Source: Actinobacteria bacterium UBA2272
GTDB taxonomy: Bacteria; Actinomycetota; Coriobacteriia; Anaerosomatales; Anaerosomataceae
NCBI GenBank assembly: GCA_002347725.1
Contig: DDXA01000004.1
Span: forward strand, 248,001-312,000
Direction: 5' to 3'
DNA length: 64,000 nucleotides
The notes beneath the pieces were generated by a model that worked only from the letters and a program-made list of their open reading frames with translations, made no database searches and was not told the origin of the DNA. Position numbers and translations under genes: made by a program. Positions 40,868-50,148 of the stretch are shown in pieces. Within the stretch, counting starts at the first letter, position 1; each line of letters starts with the position of its first letter.

Positions 40868-41733
40868 CACACCTCCCCCATCGACTCATCGGCCAGACGC
40901 TGGCGCCGCACGATGAGTGCAAGCAGACCGCCACCGAGAGCCGCCGGTACAAGCGCGGCCTTGGCGAACTGGCTCGATACTACACTAGAGATGAGCGGGG
41001 TGACGTGGTCTTCAACGAACGGATCAGCCTTGGGAGCGAGGAGCAGACTCTTCCTGCTTGCCCAGTAGACGCTGCCGTCGCCCTGCGCGGAGATGAAGCC
41101 CTGGCCACCTGTGTTGATGTAGGTGCGGATGTTCTCCCGCGTGTCCCACTTCATGGCGTTCGCCGGGCAGGTGAAAACACACGAAGGCTGGTGCGCCGTC
41201 TCCGGAACATCCTCGTGGTAGTCCTTTGACGGCAGAGGGGTACCAGCCGCGGGATCGAGGCTGCCGCCCTCAGATACGAGGCCGCTACCGGCACGACCGA
41301 AGCACAGCGTGCACTTCCACGACTTGGAACCAGCAACAAGATCGCTGCCTTCGCCGATCTTCGGATAGCCACCGCGTCCGCAGTCGATCTGGCACTGACG
41401 CACGCACTGCACACCTGCGGCATTCACGCCGCCGGGGTTGCAGAGGCTGTAATCGATCGCAACAGCGCCATTGGCCTTCTTGGTGATCGCCTTGAACGGG
41501 CAGCGCTTGATGCACGGCGGGTTGGAGCAGTGCCAGCAGCTGTACCGCATGAACGGACCCATGTCGACCCGCTTCTGGGACTTGATGACGACCCGGCGTC
41601 CGGGAGAGGTCTTACCACGACCGAACTCCTCTACCGGGACCTTCATCTTCCACGTCCGCTTGCAGCTGACGACACATCCGTTGCAACGCATGCACTTGTC
41701 GGAATCCTGGAGAATTGCCATCACGTAAGCCAT
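40867..41733 (-). CDS. Formate dehydrogenase iron-sulfur (beta) subunit
   Basis: 288 residues of the FdnH/DmsB ferredoxin type. Four Cys groups supply four [4Fe-4S] clusters: CMRCNGC, CWHCSNPPCIKRCP, CVRQCQIDC with CNPGG upstream, and CTLCF with CVFTCP. A single TM helix near the C terminus (AALVPAALGGGLLALIV) anchors it, as in FdnH, with the ferredoxin domains outside. It relays electrons from the molybdenum or tungsten subunit to a membrane or cytochrome acceptor. SD GGAGG lies 9 bases before the ATG. It lies between fdhA and the 6-heme cytochrome. Confidence 0.92.
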   Translation of the reverse strand: MAYVMAILQDSDKCMRCNGCVVSCKRTWKMKVPVEEFGRGKTSPGRRVVIKSQKRVDMGPFMRYSCWHCSNPPCIKRCPFKAITKKANGAVAIDYSLCNPGGVNAAGVQCVRQCQIDCGRGGYPKIGEGSDLVAGSKSWKCTLCFGRAGSGLVSEGGSLDPAAGTPLPSKDYHEDVPETAHQPSCVFTCPANAMKWDTRENIRTYINTGGQGFISAQGDGSVYWASRKSLLLAPKADPFVEDHVTPLISSVVSSQFAKAALVPAALGGGLLALIVRRQRLADESMGEV

Positions 41734-41751
41734 TGTTTACCACCTCCCCTT

Positions 41752-44700
41752 CTACGGCGTAGCCGGCTCGATACGGCACAGACAGGCCTTGTACTCAGGG
41801 ATCCTGGTGTTGGCATCCCCTGCGTCGATGCACAGGTCGTTGGCGCGGGAGCCCACACCGAGACCACGGTCACCCCAGTGCCACGGAATCGCGACGGTGC
41901 CGGGAGCGACACGCTGGTTGGCCAGCGTACCGACGCCCACACGCGCCTTGAAGCCCTTGGCCCAACCCGACACAGGCGCAAGCGCGCCACCTGCGGTCAG
42001 GGCCTCCTGGGTAGTGACACTCTCACCGCGTGCGGTGACCACGTTGACCCACATGCCGTCCGTGATGCCGTACTTGATGGCGTCCGCCGAGTTGATCTCG
42101 ATCCACGGATCGGGCTCGCAGTCGACGTTGGCGGCGTTGTTGCGGGTGATCGGGCCACCCTGGAAGTGCTCGACGCAGCGGATGCTGGTGAGCACGAGCG
42201 GGTAGTCCTTCGCGGTGCCGAGAGGTGTGGTGCCCGGCATGAGGTTCAGGCTCGCACCAGCACCGCCCCACTCTGTCGCGGCAGCCCCGGTGTTCCGGCC
42301 CCACGTGGACACGAGATTCGGCAGCGTGCCGGTGCCATCGTACGGCGTCTCGTATGGCTCGGTGAAGCCGGGGAAGCGGCCCGCGTACTCGTGGATCTGA
42401 CCAGCACTCGTGCTCTGATCCGGCTTGTCTGAGAGCTGGTTGTACGCGCGGTACAGCCATGACCAGTCGGCCAGAGTGTTGCTGCCTGCGATGGTCCACA
42501 GGCGGGCGAGGTAAGCGGGGGCCACGAACACGTCGGCCACGTCACCGGGAAGCTCGCCGTTGTTGTACAGAACACGGCGGTTGAGCAGCCATGCCCAACC
42601 GTAGCGCGGGAACTGCCGGTGCTGCGCCGCGTACTTCGCCTCGCCCTTGCGGGACTTGGCGCGGTTCGCAACATCCCAGGTGATGGCAGTGGTCGACACG
42701 GTCCCGTCGGGGTTGAGCTCGAAGGCTGGCGGCTGGACGTTGGTCTTCTCGTCCGGGTTGTAGGCCGCACCGTGACCCGCCGCCTTGTTGCCGGAGTAGA
42801 TCCACATCGTGCCCTTGTGGCCGCCGACAAAGCCAGCGGCGCCCGTGCCGACATACCCGTCGAGCGGGGAGCACATCTCCTTGTAGATCTGCTCGGCAAC
42901 GTACTCGCTGCCCTCAAGGGTATTGCCCTCGTAGTCCACGCCCGTGACGGCCTCCATGCTGCCAGTGCCGTCCCAGCCGTACTTGCCGTACAGGACGTCG
43001 TACGCGGAGGTTCCGGGGCTGTTGGTCATCGTGGCCCACTGACCGGTGATGTGGCTGAACGCGCCAGCGGTGTCGAGCGCCTTCGCGAACTTGAGCAGCA
43101 ACTCAAGGTCCGACCTGCTGGTGCCCTTGGGGTCACGCGCGCGATCGCGCCACTGAATCCAGCGGCCCGAGCTTGCGACCGAACCGGCTTCCTCGACGTG
43201 CGAGCACGCGGGGAGCAGGTAGGTCACGCCGGTGTCCTTGCGGCTGCACTGCGCGGTCTCGGTCGCGAACATGTCCGTGACCACGAGCAGGTCGAGATTC
43301 TTGAGACCCGTGCGGACCGCGCCCTGGTTGGGCTCGGTGATGGCGGGGTTCTGGCCCCAGACCACGCACGCGCTGATCCGCGGCTTGTCGGCCGTGGGCG
43401 TGTAGTGGTACTCGGCCACGAACTCAGAGTCATCGGCCGGGCACATGCGGCGGAACGCCTCGATGTGCTGGACACCGTTGCCCTTGGGCCAGAGATCCCA
43501 GAGCTTGTCGATGTCGCCGGCAGTGGTGACGCTGCGGTTACCGAACCACTCGCGGGTCATGTTGTAGAACCCGCGCTGCTGCCAGGCGATGTCCGTCTCC
43601 ACGTACGCGCTCTTGGCCGTCGATGTGGTGGCCTGCGGCAGCACGCGGTTGCCGAAGAGCTTATTCTGGTAGTCCGCGTAAGACTGACCCACACCGGGGT
43701 TACCGGAGTACGCCGGAATCAGGTCGAACAGCACACCCATGTCCGTGGAGCCCTGGACGTTGTGGATGCCGCGGAGGGCGTTGATGCCACCGCCGGCGCG
43801 GCCCATGTTGCCCATGAGCGTCTGGATGACGGCGTAGCTGCGCACGCCCTGCGAACCGCTCGTGAACTGCGTGGCGCCCATGGCGTACATGATGCACGCG
43901 GAACGGTAGCCCGCAGCAGTGATCGTTGCGGACGCGGAGTCGAAGTCCGAGCTCGCGAAACGGCTGTTGGCGATCCAGGCGTCGCGCACGGCGGCGATAT
44001 CGGCCGTCGTGCAGCCGCAGATCGTCGCGACCGTGGCGGCCGGATACTTGGCAGCATGTGTCTTGAGCTTCTGGAACACGCAGCCAGCGGTATCGATGTC
44101 GGCCGCGAAGACCGGCATGTTAGTGAAGCGCCAGTCCGCACCGTCGGCCAGGTTGCTCGCGGTCTTGAGGATCGCGCGCTGGTAGTCGAACTTGATCTGG
44201 TTCTGGGTGAGGATCGGGCCCGGCGTACCAGTGACGTCCGCATCGTTGACCATGAGGCGGGAGTCCGAGTACTTCGGCCAACCGTTCTGGATCGGAGCGT
44301 CGACCCAGGTGGCACCGCCGTCGTGCGAGTACTTCGCACCGGCGAGCTCCGTTGCATTGAGCGTACGGTTGTGGAAGCCACCATCGTCGATGTAGGCGCG
44401 ACCGAGCGAGCGGTGATTCGCCGACGTGCCGTTGTGCCACGCAAAGAAGTTCTGCGCCACAGTCGAGGTCGCCTTGTTCGCGTACATCCACTCGATGATC
44501 GAGTTCAGCACGCCGTTGACGAACGCGATGTTGGTGCCCGGACGGATGCGCACATAGCGATCGTGCTTGCGCATGTCGTTCGGGTTCGTGCTGTCGTACC
44601 CCGCGTTGATCATGCGGGCGGTACGGGTCTGGCGCGGATCCACGACCACGAGGGCGGCGTTGCGGCCACGGCCGTTGGTGTCGAACCGTGCCGAGTTCAG

Positions 44701-45480
44701 ATGCGCGATAGAAGCAGGGTGGTTCTCAACGGGGTTCGCGCCGATCACGAAGAACGCGGTCGATAGCCCGAGGTCCACCCAGTTGTTCGTCATCGCGCCT
44801 CGTCCGAATGTGCGGCCAAGACCGGCCACTGTGGACGAGTGTCATATACGGGCCTGGTGCTCGACCAGGCTGGTGCCGAAGTTGGCGATGACCTTGCGGT
44901 ACAGGTAGTTCTGCTCGTTGTTCATGTGCGACGAGCCGAAGAACTGCACTGTCTTCGCGTTGGAAGCAGCCGTGGTGCCCGGCGTGACAGCGCCGCGCGC
45001 TGCCTCGAGACCCTCGGCGATCTGAGTCATCGCGGTACCGAGCGCCATCGGCTCCCATGCGGTGTTGCCCGTGCGCTTCCACGCAACACCGGTGGCCTCG
45101 AAGCCGGCACCGGTGAAGTCGAAGCCGTCGACTGCCGCAGTATGCTCCGGCACGCCGATGCGACGCTCGTTGGTCACCAGCTGGTAGGCGCTCGCACCCT
45201 TGGCGCACAGGCCACCACGGCTCGTCGGGTTGTTAGCGTCACCGTAGATATCCAGCACCGTACCGTCAGCGGCAACGTCGACCTTCTGGCCGCACTGCGC
45301 GGAGCAGTACGGGCAGGTCGTCGTGTATGTGGCCGCGACTTCGGCCGCGTTCGCGCGTGAAGGCGCGACGGCCCAGTCAACACCCACGGCGCCCGCGGCA
45401 GCTGCAGCCGCGCCGACTTTCACAAAGTCGCGACGTGAGAGCTGGAACTTCCCTCCTGAATCTTGGTCTCTTGTAGCCAT
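41752..45480 (-). CDS. Selenocysteine-containing formate dehydrogenase alpha subunit (TAT-exported)
   Basis: One 1242-residue protein encoded across an in-frame TGA at 44842-44844 read as Sec (residue 213). The N terminus has a twin-arginine signal (SRRDFVKVG). A [4Fe-4S] site uses CPYCSAQC and LCAKG. The active-site segment reads HQARI-Sec-HSSTVAGLGRTFGRGAMTN and aligns with the Sec-His motif of FdnG-type formate dehydrogenases. Molybdopterin domains follow, including a C-terminal MoCo domain (GMWVNVVTARGE). It oxidises formate outside the membrane. It is about 225 residues longer than FdnG. A SECIS-like hairpin follows the TGA immediately. Upstream is a riboswitch-like leader, downstream the beta subunit and a 6-heme cytochrome. 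Confidence 0.9.
44799..44839 (-). promoter_or_regulatory. Bacterial SECIS element for the formate dehydrogenase UGA
   Basis: Two bases after the UGA the transcript folds into a two-part stem. The lower 7 bp (CUCGUCC / GGACGAG) and the upper 6 bp (GUGGCC / GGCCGC) are separated by an internal loop, with apical loop GGUCUU. The GGUCU loop resembles the SelB-binding loop of E. coli fdhF. The distance from UGA to the loop (18 bases between them) is within the bacterial range. The element is fully inside the coding sequence, as required in bacteria. Confidence 0.82.
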
Positions 45481-45614
45481 TCTCTTCCCTTCCGTTCAGC
45501 GGGTTCGCAGAGGAACCACGTATGATCCCCCCATGGGGACCATATAGTGCAGGTCGTACGTCGGCACCGCCTCCTTTCTGCTATCCAACAATGCGGCTAC
45601 ACCAGGACAAGACG

Positions 45615-45659
45615 AAAAAGACCGACCACGTGCGTCTATCCGACGCATCCGGATCGGTC
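45615..45659 (-). terminator. Intrinsic terminator in the formate dehydrogenase leader
   Basis: GACCGA (45654-45659) pairs with TCGGTC (45620-45625), with an inner stem TGCGTC / GACGCA and loop GGATA, followed by five Us. It lies about 135 bases before the ATG and downstream of the riboswitch-like fold, so it can act as the expression platform for transcription attenuation. Confidence 0.8.
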
Positions 45660-45660
45660 C

Positions 45661-45840
45661 TCAGCCATATCGGCTCGCCTCCCTTACCCCTGATGAGTAC
45701 ACCGCACGCAGCCCCTTGCCGGGGGGCTTGCCCGCAGGTCTCCTTTCCAAGATGGGAGGCGTCATGGTTTCCTGTGACACCCTATCGGCTTGAAGTCCGT
45801 GGCGATCACACCGCTGTAGGCCCTCAAGCTCGGAGACACT
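45661..45840 (-). promoter_or_regulatory. Riboswitch-like leader, probably a Moco/Tuco riboswitch
   Basis: A compact fold is closed by GUCUCC (45832-45837) and GGAGAC (45738-45743). It contains a GCUUGA / UCAAGC stem, GUCA-N10-UGAC around an AGGAAACC loop and GCCUCCC, then further hairpins (AGCCCC / GGGGCU and AGCC-GAUAU-GGCU) before the terminator. The conserved-looking segments ACAGGAAACC, CGCCUCCC and GGAAAGGAGACC, and the location before a molybdopterin enzyme gene, fit my recollection of the molybdenum/tungsten cofactor riboswitch class, but no covariance search was possible. Confidence 0.55.
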
Positions 45841-45845
45841 ATGCC

Positions 45846-45851
45846 ATTGTA
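45846..45851 (-). promoter_or_regulatory. Candidate proximal -10 (TACAAT) for the formate dehydrogenase leader
   Basis: TACAAT would start transcription near 45839, just at the 5' boundary of the riboswitch-like fold. A possible -35 (TTGGAC) lies 20 bases upstream, which is longer than ideal. Confidence 0.4.
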
Positions 45852-45914
45852 TCCCACTCGAGCAAGTTCCTGTCCAAGTGGGCTTGTAACCCTTGTTACG
45901 AGGTCACGCGTCCA

Positions 45915-45943
45915 AGCCTATATGCGCGCGCAACACGTGTCAA
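45915..45943 (-). promoter_or_regulatory. Candidate distal promoter of the formate dehydrogenase operon
   Basis: A perfect TTGACA (45938-45943) is followed after 17 bases by TAGGCT (45915-45920) on the minus strand. It begins 10 bases past the stop of the NHL gene, giving the formate dehydrogenase operon its own start within the cytochrome island. Confidence 0.5.
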
Positions 45944-45952
45944 TCCGTTCAT

Positions 45953-47497
45953 CTACTCGCTCCGTCGAGCGGTTCTGCTCGTACGGCGAGCGGCGTATTC
46001 CCTAATGAACCGCTCACGGCTGACGACCGGGATCTCAAGAGCGGCGGCGGCGGCGGCCAGCACCGGATCCTCGGTTGCAAGACGGCCCGCACGCTCGGCC
46101 ATCGTGAGCACGATCGCGGTCGCTTCGTCGATGCCGGACTTCTCGATCATGTCCTCGACGTCCGTGCGCGAGTAGCTCTCGCCGTGGAGCAGGTCCTCGA
46201 AGCGCACGCCATCGGATGCCCGATCGGCGTATGCGTCCCAAACGGGCTCGGTGACGAGCCACTTGTACTTGCGGTCGTCCATCTTCGGCACCGCTTCGAT
46301 CACGATCATCGCCTCGATGAAGTCGGGCGTCGTCATGAACGACGTACGGCGGCGCAGGAGCGGGATGAGCAGCAACAGCAGCGGCGAGAGGCAGAACACC
46401 CACTCGAGCGGCTGATCGGGCAGATCGATGGGCGGAATGATGCCGCTCGGCCAGCCCCAGACCTGGACCTGGTTGTTCTCGCGGTCGGAGACGAACATCC
46501 GGCCAGCCTCGTCGAGCGCGATGTCGCTCGGAAAGCGGAAGCGGCCGAGCGAGAGACCCGGGCCGCCGAAGCCGGTGATACGCGTGCCGTCGAGCTCGTA
46601 GATGTCCACCTGGTGCGCGAACGGGTCCACCACGTACATGCGCTGGTCGGGGTCGATGACGATACCGAGCGGCGAGCCCGAGGTGGCAACCAGGTACTTG
46701 TACTCACCTGTGGCGGTGAAGATCTGCACCCGGTGGTTGCTCATGTCGGTGACGAAGACATCCCCGTTGGTGGAGAAGGCGATCCCGTTGGGATAGTAGA
46801 AGCCTCCGGGCGCCTGGGTGATATGGGTCGTCTGCACGGTGCTGCCCCAACGCGCGATCTCGTTGCCGTCGCTATCGAAAGCCACGATGCGGTGGAGCTT
46901 GTTGAGTCCGAGGTCGGCGACGTACAGGTCGCCGTCCGCGTTGAACGCCAGAGCGATCGGGCGCCACGTGTCCACGACGTCGCTGTTGGGGATGAACTCG
47001 CGCACGAACGACCCATCATCGGGATCGAAGACGAAGATGCTGCCGAGGCGGCGGTCGGTGACCCAGACGTTCCCGTCGGGGCCGATCGTCACGCGCGCCG
47101 GCAGGCCGAGCGTGCTGCCCTTGTCGCTGACGATGGTGTTGAAGCTGAAACGGTACCGGCCGTCGGCATGATACGACCGCACCACGCGATCTTTGGCGTC
47201 CACGACGAACACCAACTCGTCGGCGGTGACCGCCACGCCGACCGGCTGGGCAAGAGCGTCTCCGCCCTCCGGGCCGGATATCGCGTAGAGGAATTCAGGC
47301 GCTCTGACCGTATCTCCCGCCACCGACTCGACCACCGGGAACGGCAGTCTCCTGTTGGCGGCGTAGTACATAGCCGACCACGCGAGCAGCATGAGTATGA
47401 GCACGAGAAGGACGAGCAGCGCGATCTTGACCACACGGCTTCGCTTGCGCCGCTCCGTCGCGTAGCGTCCGATATCGGCGGTGGAACGTTCCGTCAC
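45953..47497 (-). CDS. Membrane-anchored NHL-repeat propeller protein with a C-terminal cytoplasmic domain
   Basis: About 514 residues: N-terminal TM helix (VVKIALLVLLVLILMLLAW), an external NHL propeller with blades such as LPARVTIGPDGNVWVTDRR, YPNGIAFSTNGDVFVTDMS and FPSDIALDEAGRMFVSDREN, a second TM (EWVFCLSPLLLLLIPLL) and a roughly 120-residue tail (MTTPDFIEAMIVIEAVPKMD onward) unique to this paralog. The tail resembles a small helical ligand or phosphatase-like domain but is not recognised. The GTG at 47497 after AGGGAG is preferred to the GTG overlapping the TPR stop. It closes the cytochrome operon. Confidence 0.8.
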   Translation of the reverse strand: MTERSTADIGRYATERRKRSRVVKIALLVLLVLILMLLAWSAMYYAANRRLPFPVVESVAGDTVRAPEFLYAISGPEGGDALAQPVGVAVTADELVFVVDAKDRVVRSYHADGRYRFSFNTIVSDKGSTLGLPARVTIGPDGNVWVTDRRLGSIFVFDPDDGSFVREFIPNSDVVDTWRPIALAFNADGDLYVADLGLNKLHRIVAFDSDGNEIARWGSTVQTTHITQAPGGFYYPNGIAFSTNGDVFVTDMSNHRVQIFTATGEYKYLVATSGSPLGIVIDPDQRMYVVDPFAHQVDIYELDGTRITGFGGPGLSLGRFRFPSDIALDEAGRMFVSDRENNQVQVWGWPSGIIPPIDLPDQPLEWVFCLSPLLLLLIPLLRRRTSFMTTPDFIEAMIVIEAVPKMDDRKYKWLVTEPVWDAYADRASDGVRFEDLLHGESYSRTDVEDMIEKSGIDEATAIVLTMAERAGRLATEDPVLAAAAAALEIPVVSRERFIREYAARRTSRTARRSE

Positions 47498-47517
47498 GAA
47501 TTCACGCTCCCTCTGCG

Positions 47518-48528
47518 TCACGCGTCACTGCCGAGGGCTTCAAGCGCCTCGGTAGCCTCGGGGTCCTCCGGTGCCATGTCGAGCACGCGCTCCCAGGCTG
47601 CTTTCGCCTCGGCCGGCTCTGCAAGCTGCTGCAGCAGCCGCGCCACAAGGCGGGCCGCGTCGAGACTATCAGGTTCGAGGGCGAGAGCCACGCGCCCTTC
47701 GAGAAGCGCGGCCGCCGGATCGCTCGTCAGGAGCGCCTGCGCGGCGGTGATCCGGTCCTCGAACGGCCCCAGTTTCTCGAGCTCCGCTAGAGGCTCGGGC
47801 TTGCCGGGGAAGTTGTCGGCTGACCGGCGGAACAGCTCGGCGGCGCCCGCCTCGTCACCGTCGGCGACGAGCAGCAACCCGAGGTCATAGTTGGCCTCGG
47901 GCATCGAGGGCACGAACGCCAGGGCAGCCTCAAGCGAGCTGCGCTGGTTGGGGATCGAGCCGAGTTCGCGATAGGCGACCGAGAGCGCATAGTGCGTGTC
48001 CGCGTCACTGCGCTTGATGCGCAGAGCTTCCTTGAGATAAGCGACCGCGTCCTCGTACTCGGCCACCTGGATGAGCGTCAGACCGTAGTAGTAGTAGGCC
48101 TTCTCCAGACGCAGGTCCTGGGCGGCGAACTTGTTCTTGGACAGCACCTCGACGGCCTGCTGCCAGTACCCCTCCGCGGTGCGCCACTCCTGCCGGTTCA
48201 TCGCCACCAGCGCCAGGCCGCTCATCGCGCTCGGGTTGTCGGGCTGGAGTTCGAGGGCAGCGTTGTACTGCTCGATCGCGGAGGCGTGACTACCGATATC
48301 ACGGAAGGCGTCGCCGAGGAGGACGCGATAGTCCGGATTCTGCGGGTCCTTGCGCACCTGCTCCTCGAGCGTGGCTATGGCACGCGAGGCGAGCGAGCCC
48401 TGCTTCGCCTGCCGCTCACCCTGCCAGACCGTGTACGCGAGAAAGGCCAGTGCGCCGATGACAAGCACGCCGACGATCCTAAGGGCCCATTCGAGCCAGG
48501 GGTCACGAGAAGCAAGCGACACGTTCAC
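47518..48528 (-). CDS. Membrane-anchored TPR protein
   Basis: 336 residues: a TM helix at 15-35 (ALRIVGVLVIGALAFLAY) then TPR repeats (DYRVLLGDAFRDIGSHASAI, YYYYGLTLIQVAEYEDAVAY, DTHYALSVAYRELGSIPNQ and others) facing outside. Such proteins commonly assemble complexes. Its place between the 20-heme cytochrome and the NHL propeller suggests a role in cytochrome biogenesis or scaffolding, possibly replacing CcmH/CcmI-type TPR functions missing from the ccm operon. That is an inference from position only. Starts with GTG; overlaps the NHL frame by a few bases. Confidence 0.8.
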   Translation of the reverse strand: MNVSLASRDPWLEWALRIVGVLVIGALAFLAYTVWQGERQAKQGSLASRAIATLEEQVRKDPQNPDYRVLLGDAFRDIGSHASAIEQYNAALELQPDNPSAMSGLALVAMNRQEWRTAEGYWQQAVEVLSKNKFAAQDLRLEKAYYYYGLTLIQVAEYEDAVAYLKEALRIKRSDADTHYALSVAYRELGSIPNQRSSLEAALAFVPSMPEANYDLGLLLVADGDEAGAAELFRRSADNFPGKPEPLAELEKLGPFEDRITAAQALLTSDPAAALLEGRVALALEPDSLDAARLVARLLQQLAEPAEAKAAWERVLDMAPEDPEATEALEALGSDA

Positions 48529-48552
48529 ACCTACAATCCGTCCAGGGATGCA

Positions 48553-50142
48553 TCAGATATTGAGGTCCGTATGACACCGTAAGCAAAGTTCGGACCCACG
48601 GTACGGTGCGATGAGTATGTTCTGGTAGTCGAGCGCGCCGTGGCACTCGTAACAGATGCGCATGTCATGCGGTCCGGTGGCCGCGTTGACGACGTGTATG
48701 CCGCCCGAGCCGAACCCGATGTGGCAGTCATCGCAGTAGTAAGGCTCGCCCTTCTTCTCCTCGACTATGAAGTGCACAGCGTGCTCGGCGAGACCCGCGA
48801 CCTTGATCGCCGTGGCGGGCTCGGTCTTCATCTCCTCGTGGCACTCTACGCAGTTCTCCGGGATCAGCGCAACCGAACGGACCGAGTCGTGATGGCAGTC
48901 CTGGCAGAACTCTCGATCCGAGTGGCAGACGCGGCAGTCGTTGGTGAGCGATCCGTTCATCTTCGCGTGCTCGGTCATCCATGTGCCCGGATGAGGCATC
49001 GTGGTGAGGTGACACGTCTGACAGCTTGCCGGCTCGTGACAGACGGCGCACAGCCCTTCCTGCGCCAGGAACAACCCACCGTGTTCCGAGGCCCACTGCG
49101 GCTTGCGGTGGTCTGCGGGGATGACCGGAAGGCTCTCGGTCCCGTCAGCCATCTCGACGCCGCCGTTGTGGCACGCCACACAGGACTCGGAGGTGTGGCA
49201 CTGGCTGCAGTATGCGGCGTCTTCGAGCGCACGCTCACGGTGCTCGCCGGTCAGGAACTCCAGGGTGTGGTCCGGCGGGATGAGCTCGAAGTCCTCGGTG
49301 TGGCACTTCTCGCACTCACCGGTCGCGACCTCGCCCTGACCGTCGTGAACGAGGCTGTGACACCGGTAGCACGAGCGCATCTCGATGCGCTGGGTGCCCG
49401 CGGGTCCGTGCGGGAAGACGGGGTGGCATGACTCGCAGCGATACGCGCGCTCGAGATGCGCACTGTGACCGAAGATCAGGCCGTCCACGTCGAAGTCATC
49501 GATATCGGCGTGACAGTAGGTGCACTGGGCCATCGTGACGGGGCCGTCCGGGTCGATGGTGACCGTCGGATCGGCCGAGACCTGCGGCACCGTGCTCAGG
49601 TACATCGCCGGCATCGGCCCGACGTCCACGCCCTCGTCACTGTGGCAGCTGTCGCAGTCTGTAGGCGCATCGTGGCACATCATGCACCTGTTCACGCCCT
49701 CACCCGAAGCAAGCGCGTGGGGCTCGTCACGCCAGTCCTCGACGTGCGTGGCCGGCCGAAGCGGCGCCGGCTCGGGGTGGCAGGACCGGCACTCGCCCGA
49801 AGCGAGCAGACCCTGAGGGCCGTGACGCAGGTCATGGCAGGTGAAACACGAGTCCATCGGCGGCGTCGGCGACGCGCCCTCGGCATGCGCCGGACCGTAG
49901 TGGCACGCGGCGCACTGAGCGACGATGTGCGTCGCGTGATCGAAGACAAGATCGCCGCGGTCACTCCCGCCCAGTGTCGGGTGACAGTACATGCACGAGG
50001 CGGTGGACGCGGGCGCGCTGACCGTTATCGTGCGCGACTCGGCGCTCGCAGCGCCGCGCGGGTAGGCAAGCACCACCACGACGGCAGCCGCGAGGGCCAC
50101 CGCCGTGATGATCGTCAAACGTCCGCGCGAGCGTCTCGTCAT
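48553..50142 (-). CDS. 20-heme c-type cytochrome
   Basis: 529 residues: signal anchor or signal peptide (LTIITAVALAAAVVVVLAYP) and 20 CxxCH motifs, about one per 25 residues, which is very dense (CMYCH near residue 50 to CLRCH near the C terminus). Many extra His residues lie 10-20 positions after motifs and suit bis-His ligation. It should form a long heme wire outside the membrane. It is encoded after the 13-heme gene with 6 bases between, and before the TPR gene. No lipobox is seen, so anchoring is by the N-terminal helix or by partners. Confidence 0.92.
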   Translation of the reverse strand: MTRRSRGRLTIITAVALAAAVVVVLAYPRGAASAESRTITVSAPASTASCMYCHPTLGGSDRGDLVFDHATHIVAQCAACHYGPAHAEGASPTPPMDSCFTCHDLRHGPQGLLASGECRSCHPEPAPLRPATHVEDWRDEPHALASGEGVNRCMMCHDAPTDCDSCHSDEGVDVGPMPAMYLSTVPQVSADPTVTIDPDGPVTMAQCTYCHADIDDFDVDGLIFGHSAHLERAYRCESCHPVFPHGPAGTQRIEMRSCYRCHSLVHDGQGEVATGECEKCHTEDFELIPPDHTLEFLTGEHRERALEDAAYCSQCHTSESCVACHNGGVEMADGTESLPVIPADHRKPQWASEHGGLFLAQEGLCAVCHEPASCQTCHLTTMPHPGTWMTEHAKMNGSLTNDCRVCHSDREFCQDCHHDSVRSVALIPENCVECHEEMKTEPATAIKVAGLAEHAVHFIVEEKKGEPYYCDDCHIGFGSGGIHVVNAATGPHDMRICYECHGALDYQNILIAPYRGSELCLRCHTDLNI

Positions 50143-50148
50143 GAACCG

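Larger units (their letters stand above)
45481..45952 (-). other. 472-base leader and promoter region of the formate dehydrogenase operon
   Basis: There is no gene in this stretch. It holds, from upstream to downstream on the minus strand, two candidate promoters, a riboswitch-like fold, an intrinsic terminator with a U-run, and about 130 bases before the ATG with an SD (GGAAGGGAAGAGA). A second purine-rich stretch (AAAGGAGG) near 45570 is not followed by an in-frame start. Confidence 0.7.

Noticed and set aside
44830..44845. Frameshift or nonsense mutation splitting the formate dehydrogenase gene
   Set aside because: The frame is the same on both sides, the stop is TGA exactly at the Sec position of the family, and a SECIS-like hairpin follows, so a selenoprotein is the better explanation.
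45590..45860. Cobalamin, TPP or c-di-GMP riboswitch in the formate dehydrogenase leader
   Set aside because: The hallmark sequences I know for these classes are not present; the fold and downstream gene fit a Moco-type element better.
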